Part shown: positions 18,134-26,415 of the stretch, one piece after another
Layout of the letters: each line of letters begins with the position of its first letter
Position numbering within the stretch: position 1 is the stretch's first letter
Assembly (NCBI GenBank): GCA_964215955.1
Contig: CAXPDR010000025.1
Coordinates: 57,269 to 121,268 of the forward strand
Length of the DNA stretch: 64,000 nt
Direction: 5' to 3'
From: GCA-2706205 sp964215955
Lineage (GTDB): Bacteria > Bdellovibrionota > Bacteriovoracia > Bacteriovoracales > Bacteriovoracaceae
Notes under the pieces: generated by a model
Told to the model about the DNA's origin: nothing
Seen by the model: only the letters and a program-made list of their open reading frames with translations
Database searches by the model: none
Translations under genes and position numbers: made by a program

Positions 18134-18160
18134 CCTTAAGTATAAGATAATTACTTTGAA

Positions 18161-18760
18161 TTATTTTAAATGCTTAGAAACAAGCTTTGTCATTTCAAAC
18201 ATAGATACTGTTTTCTTTCCACCAAAAACTGGCTTAAGCTTAGCATCTGCATTGATGTTTCTCTTATTTTTTGGATCTTGAAGGTTATGCTTTTTAATGT
18301 AAACCCATAACTTTTTAACAACTTCTGTTCTTGGTAAAGGCTTAGCTCCAACAACTTCAGCTAACTCTTTCGATGGAGTTAAAGGCTTCATGAAAGCAGC
18401 ATTAGGCTTTCTTTTAGTCTTCTTAGCTACTTTTTTAGTCGCTTTCTTAGTTACTTTTTTAGTTGCTTTCTTAGCTACTTTTTTCTTAGTTGCTTTTTTA
18501 GCTACTTTTTTCTTAGTTGCTTTTTTAGCTACTTTTTTCTTAGTTGCTTTTTTAGCTACTTTTTTCTTTGTTGCTTTTTTAGCTACTTTTTTCTTTGTTG
18601 CTTTTTTAGCTACTTTTTTCTTTGTTGCTTTTTTAGCTACTTTTTTCTTAGTTGCTTTTTTAGCTACTTTTTTCTTAGTTGCTTTTTTAGCTACTTTCTT
18701 TGTTGCTTTCTTAGCAACTTTTTTCTTAGCTGCTTTTTTAGCTACTTTTTTCTTTGCCAT
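18161..18760 (-). CDS. SWIB-domain protein with histone H1-like Lys/Ala tail
   Basis: 199 residues in two parts. Residues 1-~115 are almost entirely Lys, Ala, Thr and Val, dominated by a nine-residue repeat V-A-K-K-A-T-K-K-K, like the tail of histone H1. Residues ~120-199 are a SWIB/MDM2-type domain (F-M-K-P-L-T-P-S-K-E-L, then R-T-E-V-V-K-K-L-W-V-Y-I-K-K-H-N-L-Q-D, and K-L-K-P-V-F-G). SWIB plus basic tail proteins occur in chlamydiae and Bdellovibrionota and are taken to compact or organise DNA. Monocistronic with its own terminator. Nucleoid role inferred. Confidence 0.88.
   Translation of the reverse strand: MAKKKVAKKAAKKKVAKKATKKVAKKATKKKVAKKATKKKVAKKATKKKVAKKATKKKVAKKATKKKVAKKATKKKVAKKATKKKVAKKATKKKVAKKATKKVTKKATKKVAKKTKRKPNAAFMKPLTPSKELAEVVGAKPLPRTEVVKKLWVYIKKHNLQDPKNKRNINADAKLKPVFGGKKTVSMFEMTKLVSKHLK
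18477..18692. repeat. Eight 27-bp tandem repeats inside the SWIB gene
   Basis: Eight head-to-tail 27-base units encode the V-A-K-K-A-T-K-K-K repeat. Units differ mainly at one codon position (CTTAG versus CTTTG on the plus strand), and runs of neighbouring units are identical. Such an array in frame is prone to length change by slippage, which would alter tail length without frameshift. More degenerate units flank it on both sides. Confidence 0.9.
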
Positions 18761-18803
18761 GATAAATTCCTCCCAGAATTAGTATTAGCTATTATTGCTT
18801 TAA

Positions 18804-19256
18804 TTATTTTAATTCTTTAATCCATTCAACGAGTTCTTGATCTCCGTCAATTTTATTCCCTGTTTTAGTATAACCATGTCCTTCGTTCAAAGAGATCATT
18901 CTAAAGTTATCAGCAGGACAATAGTTATAAACAAATTTTAGACCTGCATCGGCTGCAAGATCCTCATAAAAGTCTTTTATCGAGTGGGAATGTCCTTGCC
19001 CCTGGTAATTCATTTTAATGGGTGTATTCTTGGTCAAAAGCTTATCTGTTTCATTTTTGACAAACATAGCGCAAACGATATCATCGTCCGCTTTTAAGGC
19101 ATAAAGAGACCAACCATTATCAAGTTCATTTTTAATATTTTCACTCGTCCATGCGAAGTCATGTGAGTCTGCAAAAGCAGTCACATTAAAATTATAAATA
19201 TCATGGATTTCAGAGTCTGATTTTATTTTTTTGAAAGTGAATTTTTGATCTACCAT
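18804..19256 (-). CDS. GNAT-family N-acetyltransferase
   Basis: 150 residues with a GNAT-like layout: an N-terminal strand/helix (F-K-K-I-K-S-D-S-E-I-H-D-I-Y), central strands (W-S-L-Y-A-L-K-A-D-D-D-I-V-C-A-M-F-V), an acetyl-CoA loop equivalent Y-Q-G-Q-G-H-S-H-S at ~105, and the C-terminal N-x-R-x-x-x-L-N-E-x-x-G-Y motif (~135). It would move an acetyl group from acetyl-CoA to an unknown amine. Stands alone upstream of the SWIB gene on the same strand. Confidence 0.75.
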   Translation of the reverse strand: MVDQKFTFKKIKSDSEIHDIYNFNVTAFADSHDFAWTSENIKNELDNGWSLYALKADDDIVCAMFVKNETDKLLTKNTPIKMNYQGQGHSHSIKDFYEDLAADAGLKFVYNYCPADNFRMISLNEGHGYTKTGNKIDGDQELVEWIKELK

Positions 19257-19418
19257 TAAAAAACCTTGTTAATAGAACAATTGTAGTGAAGTAAAAAAAA
19301 TATTGCAAATATTTTAGTAAGTTATTTAAGTATTTTTTTTGTCTAATTAAGAAATTAATTAATAAATTGTCATAGGATCTAAATTATGGTTTAAAAGTTA
19401 AAAAAAATAGAGAATTTT

Positions 19419-21029
19419 ATGAATAAAATCAAACATTTATATACCACTTTTGAAAAAACTGTTTCCAATGTTAAATTCGCAGTAGTTATCATTTCGATCT
19501 TCACAATAGCTTTAGTATTTGGAACCTTCCAAGAAAGTTACCATGGTGCTGATTATGCTAATCGAATTGTCTACAAATCCTGGTGGTTTATAACCATTGA
19601 AGTATTAATGTTTATTAGTATTTTTATGGCCACAGTTGTTCGTTTACCATTTAAAAAGCGACTCTATGGATTCTACACTATCCATGCAGGTTTAATCATT
19701 CTTTTTATTGGTTCTTTTTTCACCTATGTAAATGGGATAGATGGGACAATTCAGTTATTGCCAAATACCCCAGCACATAAGGTCCTCATAAACGAAGATA
19801 TCCTTAGAGTGGACTTTACAGAGACAAATCAAGTCTTTAAATTGCCACTTCCCTATACCCATAAGCCAACCGTACTAAATAAAGAGATAAAGGAAGTTAA
19901 GTTTTTGGACTATCTTCCTTCTGCAGAGTTAAAAACTATGTGGAAACCGCATTCTAAAAAGGAACGTGGTCAACACTCAAGCTCCTATCAGCTTTTTAAC
20001 GAAAATATGAGCCAAGATGTTACTTTATCACTATCTTCTGAATCAGACTTTAAATCCATGTTAAGATTAGGACTTCTAAACCTTCATTATATGCCAGCAA
20101 TCCTTGCCAAGTGTTTTGAAAAAGAAACGGAATCTGGTTTTATCTTGTGGCATTTAGGAACAGGAGAATGTTTTACAGCAGAAGAAAGAAAGCTCATAGT
20201 GGAAAAAACAGAAAAAGGAACTAGATTTGTCATTCTAAGACACCAGAATGAGTTTCTAAAATTCTTTCCAGACTTTAGCCCCGTTGCAGTAAACGACGAT
20301 TTAACTAAAAACCATAATAGTCCTTACAGAGTCTTATCAAAGAGAATCTTTGAGGATAAGCCAAATTTATTTCTGTTCGGTACCCAAATTTCTTACTTTA
20401 AAAAAAGAAAGAAAAAATGGATTATGGAAGACATCAGCTCTAACATCGCCAAATTACCATGGATGGGATTCAAATTAAGATTAATCAAACATAGTGAGGA
20501 TACCTATCCGGTTGAAGAACCAGAATTTATCAAACCAATCCAGGAAAGTAGCGAAATAGTAAAAGGGGCCCTAAAGGCGATTAAAATTAAATTTTATAAC
20601 AAAAATTACTGGATAAGAAATGATGGTCCTCTAGAGCTTACAAATGGAAACCACAAGATAAGATTCCAGTTAATTCCAAAGGAAGTTCAGCTCCCTTATC
20701 AAATAACGTTAGAAAAATTTAAAATGAATACTAACCCAGGGACTAATGATCCCGCCAGTTATGAAAGTTTTGTACAACTATTAGATGGTAGAAATGATAC
20801 AGGTATAACAAAACATCATGTTTTTATGAACAACCCATTAAAGTATGATGATTTCACTTTTTATCAATCCTCTTACTTTCCTATTGGAGAAAATCAATAT
20901 GGATCTGCACTATCAGTTAACTATGACCCAGGTAGGTTTTTTAAGTATCTCGGTTCATTATTAATAGTCTTGGGCAGTATGTGGCATTATTACATCAACA
21001 GAAGAAAAACAAAGGTTAAAAGCGAATGA
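19419..21029 (+). CDS. resB: Cytochrome c biogenesis protein ResB
   Basis: 536 residues. ResB (Ccs1) works with CcsA to bring haem across the inner membrane and attach it to apocytochrome c (System II). Membrane helices at ~20-40, ~55-72 and ~82-105 are followed by a large periplasmic part and a final helix (~510-528, Y-L-G-S-L-L-I-V-L-G-S-M-W). The segment M-N-N-P-L-K-Y-D-D-F-T-F-Y-Q-S-S-Y is the typical ResB C-terminal motif. Its stop overlaps the start of ccsA (ATGA). An AAAAA-rich leader with a weak ribosome site precedes it. Confidence 0.88.
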   Translation: MNKIKHLYTTFEKTVSNVKFAVVIISIFTIALVFGTFQESYHGADYANRIVYKSWWFITIEVLMFISIFMATVVRLPFKKRLYGFYTIHAGLIILFIGSFFTYVNGIDGTIQLLPNTPAHKVLINEDILRVDFTETNQVFKLPLPYTHKPTVLNKEIKEVKFLDYLPSAELKTMWKPHSKKERGQHSSSYQLFNENMSQDVTLSLSSESDFKSMLRLGLLNLHYMPAILAKCFEKETESGFILWHLGTGECFTAEERKLIVEKTEKGTRFVILRHQNEFLKFFPDFSPVAVNDDLTKNHNSPYRVLSKRIFEDKPNLFLFGTQISYFKKRKKKWIMEDISSNIAKLPWMGFKLRLIKHSEDTYPVEEPEFIKPIQESSEIVKGALKAIKIKFYNKNYWIRNDGPLELTNGNHKIRFQLIPKEVQLPYQITLEKFKMNTNPGTNDPASYESFVQLLDGRNDTGITKHHVFMNNPLKYDDFTFYQSSYFPIGENQYGSALSVNYDPGRFFKYLGSLLIVLGSMWHYYINRRKTKVKSE

Positions 21030-22537
21030 AAAATTCCTTATTTATCTATTTATTTTTAATAATATTCTCAATTTCGACGAATTCAGCTCTTGCATCATCA
21101 GGAATTTGCCAAGCGATTGTTGATGATATTCCAACCCAAGCAGGTGGTAGAGTCAAGCCTACTTTTGTTCTTGCTAAAGAAACCGTCAAGTTTCTAACTG
21201 GAAAGTCTAAATATAATAATGAGCCCCAAATAAATACTTTTTGCAATATCTTAAAGGCTGGAAAAAACCAGGCAGAATTAAACTTTCCTATTCTCGTTGA
21301 ACATGTTGATACTAAAAAAACACTTGGCTTAAGTTCAGGAGATACGACTTTAAGCATAGTAGAACTCATAAATAAAAAAGACCTTATACGAAGCGAAATT
21401 TTAAAACAAAAAGAAAATAACTCTTATAAAAAAGACCTTACTAAACTCTGGAATAGAATCACGACTTATGAGTTAGTGTATAGCGGAAATGCTCTTACAA
21501 TTTATGCTGCTGATAAAGAAGGAAATTTAACTTGGTTTCCTATTTCGGAGCTATATGAAAGAGCTGACCTAACGGATCTCATTACTAACTCAAAACAAGC
21601 CTATATTCAAAAGAATGGGGATAATTACTTACTTGAGCTTACCTATGTAAAGTCTCATATATGGTCTTATGCTCTTCTACTTGTGCTTATCGCCATCTTT
21701 TTCACAGTTTTACGAAAAGATATGAAATTTGGAATTGGAATAACCGCCATAACTCTCCTCCTAGAAACAGTGGGTCTTACAATGAGAGTTTTAATCTCTG
21801 GTCGTGCTCCAATTACAAACATGTATGAAACGGTTTTATTTTCAGGCTATGGTGCCGCTATAATCGCTTTAGGAATTCTTTATTTTAGAAGAGATAAAAT
21901 AATTTTATTAGCAGGTCTGGGTTATAATATGCTCTGTCTTTTTATGATGATGTTTGCAAACAATATGCTAAACAGCAGTATAAACCCCCTAGTTCCAGTA
22001 CTAAGAGATAATTTTTGGCTAAGTACTCATGTTACGACCATTATCTTAAGTTATGCAGCTTTGGCCCTAAGTTGGATGGCGGCAAATATCACTTTAGTTA
22101 AGCTAAGATTAAATAAATTGAATTCATCTGATTATAGATACTATCAAAACCTAATATACACCTGTATAAAAGTTGGAATCGTTTTACTGGCCGCAGGAAT
22201 CATTCTTGGTGGAGTTTGGGCCGACTATTCTTGGGGACGATTTTGGGGATGGGACCCAAAGGAAACTTGGTCTTTAATTGTTCTACTCTTTTACATGGTT
22301 GTAGTCCATGGAAGATACAGTAGTTGGATAAATACTCACAGATTTGTCCTCCTATCAGCTGCTGGTTTTATGACAGTTATGATGGCCTGGTTTGGCGTGA
22401 ATTATATTTTAGCATCGGGACTTCATTCTTATGGATTTTCTGAAGGTGGAGCTATATTTCTTGGAACCTTCTTTATAGTTCAGATTGTATTACTTATCAT
22501 CTGCAGCAAAAATACAACAAGTGCCAAAAAGGTATAA
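21026..22537 (+). CDS. ccsA: Cytochrome c biogenesis protein CcsA (ResC)
   Basis: 503 residues. The C-terminal half has the eight-helix CcsA core with the haem-handling tryptophan-rich W-G-R-F-W-G-W-D-P-K-E-T-W motif (~405-417) and the flanking conserved His residues (S-T-H-V near 337, V-V-H-G and N-T-H near 430-440). The N-terminal ~200 residues are a signal-like helix and a periplasmic region (C-Q-A-I-V-D-D-I-P-T-Q-A-G-G-R-V-K-P) also known from long CcsA/CcsBA-type proteins. Translationally coupled to resB, forming the complete System II synthetase. Confidence 0.92.
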   Translation: MKNSLFIYLFLIIFSISTNSALASSGICQAIVDDIPTQAGGRVKPTFVLAKETVKFLTGKSKYNNEPQINTFCNILKAGKNQAELNFPILVEHVDTKKTLGLSSGDTTLSIVELINKKDLIRSEILKQKENNSYKKDLTKLWNRITTYELVYSGNALTIYAADKEGNLTWFPISELYERADLTDLITNSKQAYIQKNGDNYLLELTYVKSHIWSYALLLVLIAIFFTVLRKDMKFGIGITAITLLLETVGLTMRVLISGRAPITNMYETVLFSGYGAAIIALGILYFRRDKIILLAGLGYNMLCLFMMMFANNMLNSSINPLVPVLRDNFWLSTHVTTIILSYAALALSWMAANITLVKLRLNKLNSSDYRYYQNLIYTCIKVGIVLLAAGIILGGVWADYSWGRFWGWDPKETWSLIVLLFYMVVVHGRYSSWINTHRFVLLSAAGFMTVMMAWFGVNYILASGLHSYGFSEGGAIFLGTFFIVQIVLLIICSKNTTSAKKV

Positions 22538-22544
22538 TTTAAGA

Positions 22545-22808
22545 ATGTCTAAACTTCTCCTAATTTTCAATATATTTATTTTAGTCAGTTGTGCAACTAC
22601 AACTCCGGAAAAGAAATTTACAAACGAATTTAAAAAAGGTGATATTTCTATTAATACTTATCTTGCCTTAGTGAAACAAGCTTATATTAAGGGCTGTATC
22701 GACGGAAAAAATTATCTTGAACCAAAAATGACAAAAGGGAAAAGATTTGAAATTTGTCGGGATTTTGCAGAAAAATATATTATTAAGATAGAACAATATC
22801 TTAAATAA
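22545..22808 (+). CDS. Small lipoprotein
   Basis: 87 residues from the ATG at 22545, eight bases after the ccsA stop. The N-terminus M-S-K-L-L-L-I-F-N-I-F-I-L-V-S-C is a lipoprotein signal with lipobox L-V-S-C. An in-frame ATG at 22485 inside ccsA would destroy this signal. The mature part has two further Cys (G-C-I-D-G and I-C-R-D-F) and is helical. Probably part of the resB-ccsA operon; function unknown. Confidence 0.75.
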   Translation: MSKLLLIFNIFILVSCATTTPEKKFTNEFKKGDISINTYLALVKQAYIKGCIDGKNYLEPKMTKGKRFEICRDFAEKYIIKIEQYLK

Positions 22809-23063
22809 TCTAAACCGCCCCCTTTGCGTGGGGATGAACTTAAAGCCAAAGTAAACAACTGAATTACCAGACTGCGTTTTAAACAGATTCGCCTAGAAGG
22901 CGTTAGGGCAGTTATAAATTTTTAAGGAAAAAAGAAAATAAAAAGTCTCAAGTCATTGGAAGTTCTTGAAATGATTGTTACAAAAACGGATTAATCTTTC
23001 GCTTCCAGACTTTGTCTTTAAGATCATCCCCAATCAAGTAGGTTAGTTCGTAAATAATCTAAA
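22802..23063. repeat. MITE-like inverted-repeat segment between direct repeats
   Basis: This gap between two convergent genes has its own structure. A 24-base sequence at 22829-22852 recurs as its reverse complement at 23009-23032 with 22 of 24 matches (core GGGGATGA, then CTTAAAG, then CAAAGT). Outside these, the 13-base TAAATAATCTAAA occurs at both 22802-22814 and 23051-23063 in direct orientation; the two stop codons of the flanking genes fall in these copies. Inside are a CGCC-TAGAA-GGCG hairpin and no convincing reading frame. It could be a small non-autonomous mobile element or a structured RNA. Confidence 0.55.
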
Positions 23064-23940
23064 ATGAAATACCATGCCTTTTAAAAAGTTCTTTATATCG
23101 GTTAAGTGCCATAGCATAAGAACCTAGTTCTTCTAAAAATTTGTATTCTTCTACTCCTACCAAAGACTGAAATTCTTTAGACGTTAATTGAAATTTACTA
23201 TCCGTTGAACCAAAAATTAAACCTATAACCTTGCGACTTTCAGTAGAATATAGTGCTCCACCAGAGTCTCCACTCGCAAGATCGCAACCTGTAACAAATA
23301 CGTCTTGCATATATATTTCATCTGCGTAATACAATCGACCACTCGGAGTGGCCACAACACAGTCTTCATCATGGCTAACTTCCATATTAAACTTCTTTAA
23401 GGTCCTATCTAAGCCAGAACCATACCTTAGCCTTGGAGGGTTTTTAAGCCCAAAACCAGCGATCATAAGCTTTTCACCAGCTTGAGGAATATAATCTAAA
23501 TCAAGCTTTAACCCTTTACCTAGGATTCCTTCGACTTTCTTTAGGGAGGTTGTAAAAACGGTAATATCTGACTCATTGCTTGGTCCATGAGAAAATAATA
23601 CCTTTTCGCATTTTATGTACTTTCTTCCCTTAGGCCCTAGGATACTAATTTTTGCATCTTTACATTCTTTAGTACTCATCACATGTTCATTAGTGATAAA
23701 TACTGGGCGACCACTATGAATCCCAATGAAAAAACCAGTCCCTCTATTTATTCTTCCGCCCTTGCGTTTAGAATTTATAAGAATGGTATTATAAATAATA
23801 TCTTGATGTTTAAGATTTTTAGAGTTTTTCAAAAACTCCTTATATTTTGTTTTAGAAAAATGGTCTCCAATTGTTGCATAGTGAGCTGGATAGGCTACAG
23901 CAGAAAAGATAATTCCTATAAAAAACAAATAAGCTTTCAT
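23059..23940 (-). CDS. Secreted trypsin-like serine protease
   Basis: 293 residues with a signal peptide (M-K-A-Y-L-F-F-I-G-I-I-F-S-A-V-A). Chymotrypsin-fold catalytic triad: His in I-T-N-E-H-V-M (~82), Asp in N-E-S-D-I-T-V-F (~122), Ser in G-D-S-G-G-A-L (~224). The G-T-G-F-F-I-G strand before the His is typical of the S1/Colicin V-type bacterial proteases. Exported, with possible roles in prey degradation or envelope maintenance (inference). Bounded downstream by the MITE-like segment. Confidence 0.9.
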   Translation of the reverse strand: MKAYLFFIGIIFSAVAYPAHYATIGDHFSKTKYKEFLKNSKNLKHQDIIYNTILINSKRKGGRINRGTGFFIGIHSGRPVFITNEHVMSTKECKDAKISILGPKGRKYIKCEKVLFSHGPSNESDITVFTTSLKKVEGILGKGLKLDLDYIPQAGEKLMIAGFGLKNPPRLRYGSGLDRTLKKFNMEVSHDEDCVVATPSGRLYYADEIYMQDVFVTGCDLASGDSGGALYSTESRKVIGLIFGSTDSKFQLTSKEFQSLVGVEEYKFLEELGSYAMALNRYKELFKRHGISF

Positions 23941-24053
23941 AAAATCCCCATTTTTATTAGAATATCCATACCAATCCTCGAAAAATTATCAATCTTTATG
24001 AAAAAATTACTGACTGATTTCTTTATTTGGAAATGAACTTAAAGCATAAAAAA

Positions 24054-24072
24054 GGCACCCTTTAAGGGTGCC
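24054..24072 (-). terminator. Intrinsic terminator
   Basis: Perfect seven-base stem GGCACCC / GGGTGCC with a five-base loop, followed on the minus strand by a T run (A run at 24048-24053). It lies 30 bases after the stop of the leftward gene ending at 24102 and terminates it. Confidence 0.85.
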
Positions 24073-24101
24073 AAATTGATATAAAAAATATCTGGGAGAA
24101 A

Positions 24102-25310
24102 TTAATATTGAATATAAGGATTAATTAGCTGTTTTTTAATATTTTTTGCCATAACTTGATTACCATTAATATCAAAATAGGCAATCAAAGCACCTTCTAA
24201 TCTTTTTTGCTCAACATAATAAGATTCGATAAAGCTTTCGACCTGACCTTTTAACCAACCAGGTAATGGTAAGAATCCAAGCCCAACTTGGCCAAGGTTT
24301 AACAAACTTCTAAATCTTCTAACTTCATCTGGCTTATCATAATTATACGCAGTTGCCATTTTTCCAGAAAACTTATGCTTATTATGAACTAGGTTTTTAA
24401 CAACTCTTTGACCATCTTCTTTGGCCTCAAAAAAAGCAAAATTATACCTACTTCCAACTTCGTCTAAAGTTCTAGCACTTCTTCTAAGTCTGTTATTTGC
24501 AGTTCTCACCATGGAATAAAATTTATTTAAACCGTATTTTCCCCAAGTTTCAGCCGCTTGGTTTGATTCTCTATAATTCACAGCAGAGATTCTAGACTCA
24601 TAGATGGAGCTGAAAATCTTATCCGCCTCAGCGATAGTAATACCTAAGTCGGCCTCTTTAACGTTTTGTAAATAATGAAGCATCATATTTTGATGAAACA
24701 ATCTTTGCTCTAAAACCATTTCATGAACTTGAACCATAACAAATGAGATAAGGTTTAAAACTGGAATATTATCAAATTTATCCTTAGCAAATTCGATAGC
24801 CTTCTTAACGACTTCATAAGTAACGTTTCTTTTATAAAAGTATCTTGCATCCTCAGTAGAAGCTATTACTGAAAGGTCCAAAAGCATAAGGGCCTCTTTT
24901 AATTCTTTTTCAAACTTCGCCAAAACACCTTTCGACTTTATTTCAGAGAAAACATTTTCTAACTTTAAATTTGGTAAATTATTGATTGAATCTCTAATCG
25001 CTAGAATATTCTCTTTAGTTTCTTGAGATTTTTCTGCTCCCTCTTCAAGAGTTTGAAGCATTTCCTCTAATTCGTTTTGATAAGACTTAGATTGCATTCT
25101 TGCAATTTCTTTTTGGATGTCTTCTTTAATTTGGTTTACATAAGGCATAATGGACCAGTTCTTAGTAACAAGGTTCATCCTCACATAGGTTACTTTTCCT
25201 TGATCATCCTTAACTAAGCTGAATCTTTTTTTAAATCCATCAAGACTTTGATTTGAATAAGCATTAAGAGAAAGAAATAATGCTATTATAACATTCATTG
25301 TTTTAAACAT
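24102..25310 (-). CDS. Secreted helical protein, function unknown
   Basis: 402 residues. The ATG at 25310 follows AAGGAG with good spacing and gives a signal peptide (M-F-K-T-M-N-V-I-I-A-L-F-L-S-L-N-A-Y-S). The first 150 mature residues are a charged coiled coil (K-E-I-A-R-M-Q-S, E-E-M-L-Q-T-L-E-E). The rest is helical with an amphipathic or hydrophobic patch near 335-355 (G-L-G-F-L-P-L-P-G-W-L-K-G). No cysteine pairs and no recognised family. A strong terminator follows. Likely a lineage-specific periplasmic or secreted protein. Confidence 0.75.
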   Translation of the reverse strand: MFKTMNVIIALFLSLNAYSNQSLDGFKKRFSLVKDDQGKVTYVRMNLVTKNWSIMPYVNQIKEDIQKEIARMQSKSYQNELEEMLQTLEEGAEKSQETKENILAIRDSINNLPNLKLENVFSEIKSKGVLAKFEKELKEALMLLDLSVIASTEDARYFYKRNVTYEVVKKAIEFAKDKFDNIPVLNLISFVMVQVHEMVLEQRLFHQNMMLHYLQNVKEADLGITIAEADKIFSSIYESRISAVNYRESNQAAETWGKYGLNKFYSMVRTANNRLRRSARTLDEVGSRYNFAFFEAKEDGQRVVKNLVHNKHKFSGKMATAYNYDKPDEVRRFRSLLNLGQVGLGFLPLPGWLKGQVESFIESYYVEQKRLEGALIAYFDINGNQVMAKNIKKQLINPYIQY

Positions 25311-25401
25311 CTGAAACTCCTTTTCAAATATGTATTGTTATATTTTAGCTAAAAAAGGATATCAATCCAGACTAACACTTAGAATGTAAGAAAATATTTG
25401 G

Positions 25402-25947
25402 CTAGATCCTAGGATCTGTGTTTTTTACTTCAGTATTATTTAAATATTTTTTATAAAATGCTTTAATATTCGGCAATTCAAAACTTTCCCAATCAACTAT
25501 TTCTCTAAACTTAAGCCAGTCAAGTAAACAAAACAAGCTTACACCAACAAAGTTCCACTTCAAGTCATAATTATTAATAACAAGTAAATTATCCTCTACT
25601 CTCTTTTGATGATTCATGGCAATCTGACTAGACAAATCAACATCTAATCCAAATCTTTTTAATTGCAGTAACACAAGGGCAGAATCATTGACTTCGTTAA
25701 CCAATAATAAGTCAATTTGTTCTTCTATATCTCGGGGCTTATTAGTTAAATATTGATATATAATATTTGAATCAAAAACTTTTTTATCCCCATCAATAAG
25801 GACAGGGACTTTTCTTATAGGTCCTAAACTTTTAAGCCGAGATTGGCCTGTATCAGAAAAGACATCGATAAATTCGACCGAAATCTCAGGAAACAAGATT
25901 CTTATTCTTCTAACAAATGGCGATGCAGTAGATCCTATAAGTAACAT
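25402..25947 (-). CDS. Glutathione S-transferase-like protein
   Basis: 181 residues. Residues 1-72 are a GST thioredoxin-like domain (L-I-G-S-T-A-S-P-F-V-R-R-I-R, cis-Pro in K-V-P-V-L-I-D, and the glutathione-binding D-S-N-I-I-Y-Q-Y-L). A short helical C-terminal domain follows, smaller than in typical GSTs of about 210 residues. The Ser before A-S-P-F-V would be the catalytic residue. The upstream gene (25954-26412) ends six bases before its start, so they are co-transcribed. The substrate is unknown. Confidence 0.78.
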   Translation of the reverse strand: MLLIGSTASPFVRRIRILFPEISVEFIDVFSDTGQSRLKSLGPIRKVPVLIDGDKKVFDSNIIYQYLTNKPRDIEEQIDLLLVNEVNDSALVLLQLKRFGLDVDLSSQIAMNHQKRVEDNLLVINNYDLKWNFVGVSLFCLLDWLKFREIVDWESFELPNIKAFYKKYLNNTEVKNTDPRI

Positions 25948-25953
25948 AATAAA

Positions 25954-26412
25954 TTAATTTAAATAAATTAAAATTTGCATTTCTGATTGACCTGTTTGCT
26001 CTGGAATAGCAGGAAAGTCTATTTCATTTGCAAAATATTTTTCTACTTTTTCATAGAGTGCTGGCTTATTGACTTCAATAAAAAGTATATCAAATCGACC
26101 ATCATCTTGCAGCTGGACCTTAACTCTCCCCTTTGAACCTTGAGTTAGGTTTTTTCCTTTGAGATTTTCATTAAGAAAAGCATGTAAATTTCCTAAAAAT
26201 TTATCCAGTTCTTTTTGATTAACTTTTTCATTAATAATTTTTTCTACAGTTTCTTTTTTGACTTTACCATGGAAATCTTTTTTTACTTGAGTCACTACTT
26301 TTGAATTTGTCTTTCCTAAAACAAACTCGACTTTATCGACAGGATTCTTGGAAGCTTTGGCCCATAGGTTTAAGCCTGAAAATAAAATAAACACTATTAC
26401 CAGTTTAAACAT
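25954..26412 (-). CDS. Secreted protein, function unknown
   Basis: 152 residues with a signal peptide (M-F-K-L-V-I-V-F-I-L-F-S-G-L-N-L-W-A). The mature protein is basic and contains a K-G-R-V-K-V-Q-L-Q-D-D-G-R-F-D segment. It ends with F-P-A-I-P-E-Q-T-G-Q-S and M-Q-I-L-I-Y-L-N, a pattern resembling TonB-C-like or TolA-C-like terminal domains; this similarity is weak. It lies three bases after the upstream gene and six before the GST gene, so it is mid-operon. Confidence 0.65.
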   Translation of the reverse strand: MFKLVIVFILFSGLNLWAKASKNPVDKVEFVLGKTNSKVVTQVKKDFHGKVKKETVEKIINEKVNQKELDKFLGNLHAFLNENLKGKNLTQGSKGRVKVQLQDDGRFDILFIEVNKPALYEKVEKYFANEIDFPAIPEQTGQSEMQILIYLN

Positions 26413-26415
26413 CTT

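Noticed and set aside
18477..18692. Regular 27-base repeats as a CRISPR array
   Set aside because: Units are directly adjacent with no spacers, are coding in frame, and no cas genes are near.
18390..18782. Long plus-strand reading frame across the SWIB repeat region
   Set aside because: It is the mirror of the Lys/Ala repeat codons (giving Leu/Phe/Ala repeats); the minus-strand frame has the SWIB domain and a terminator.
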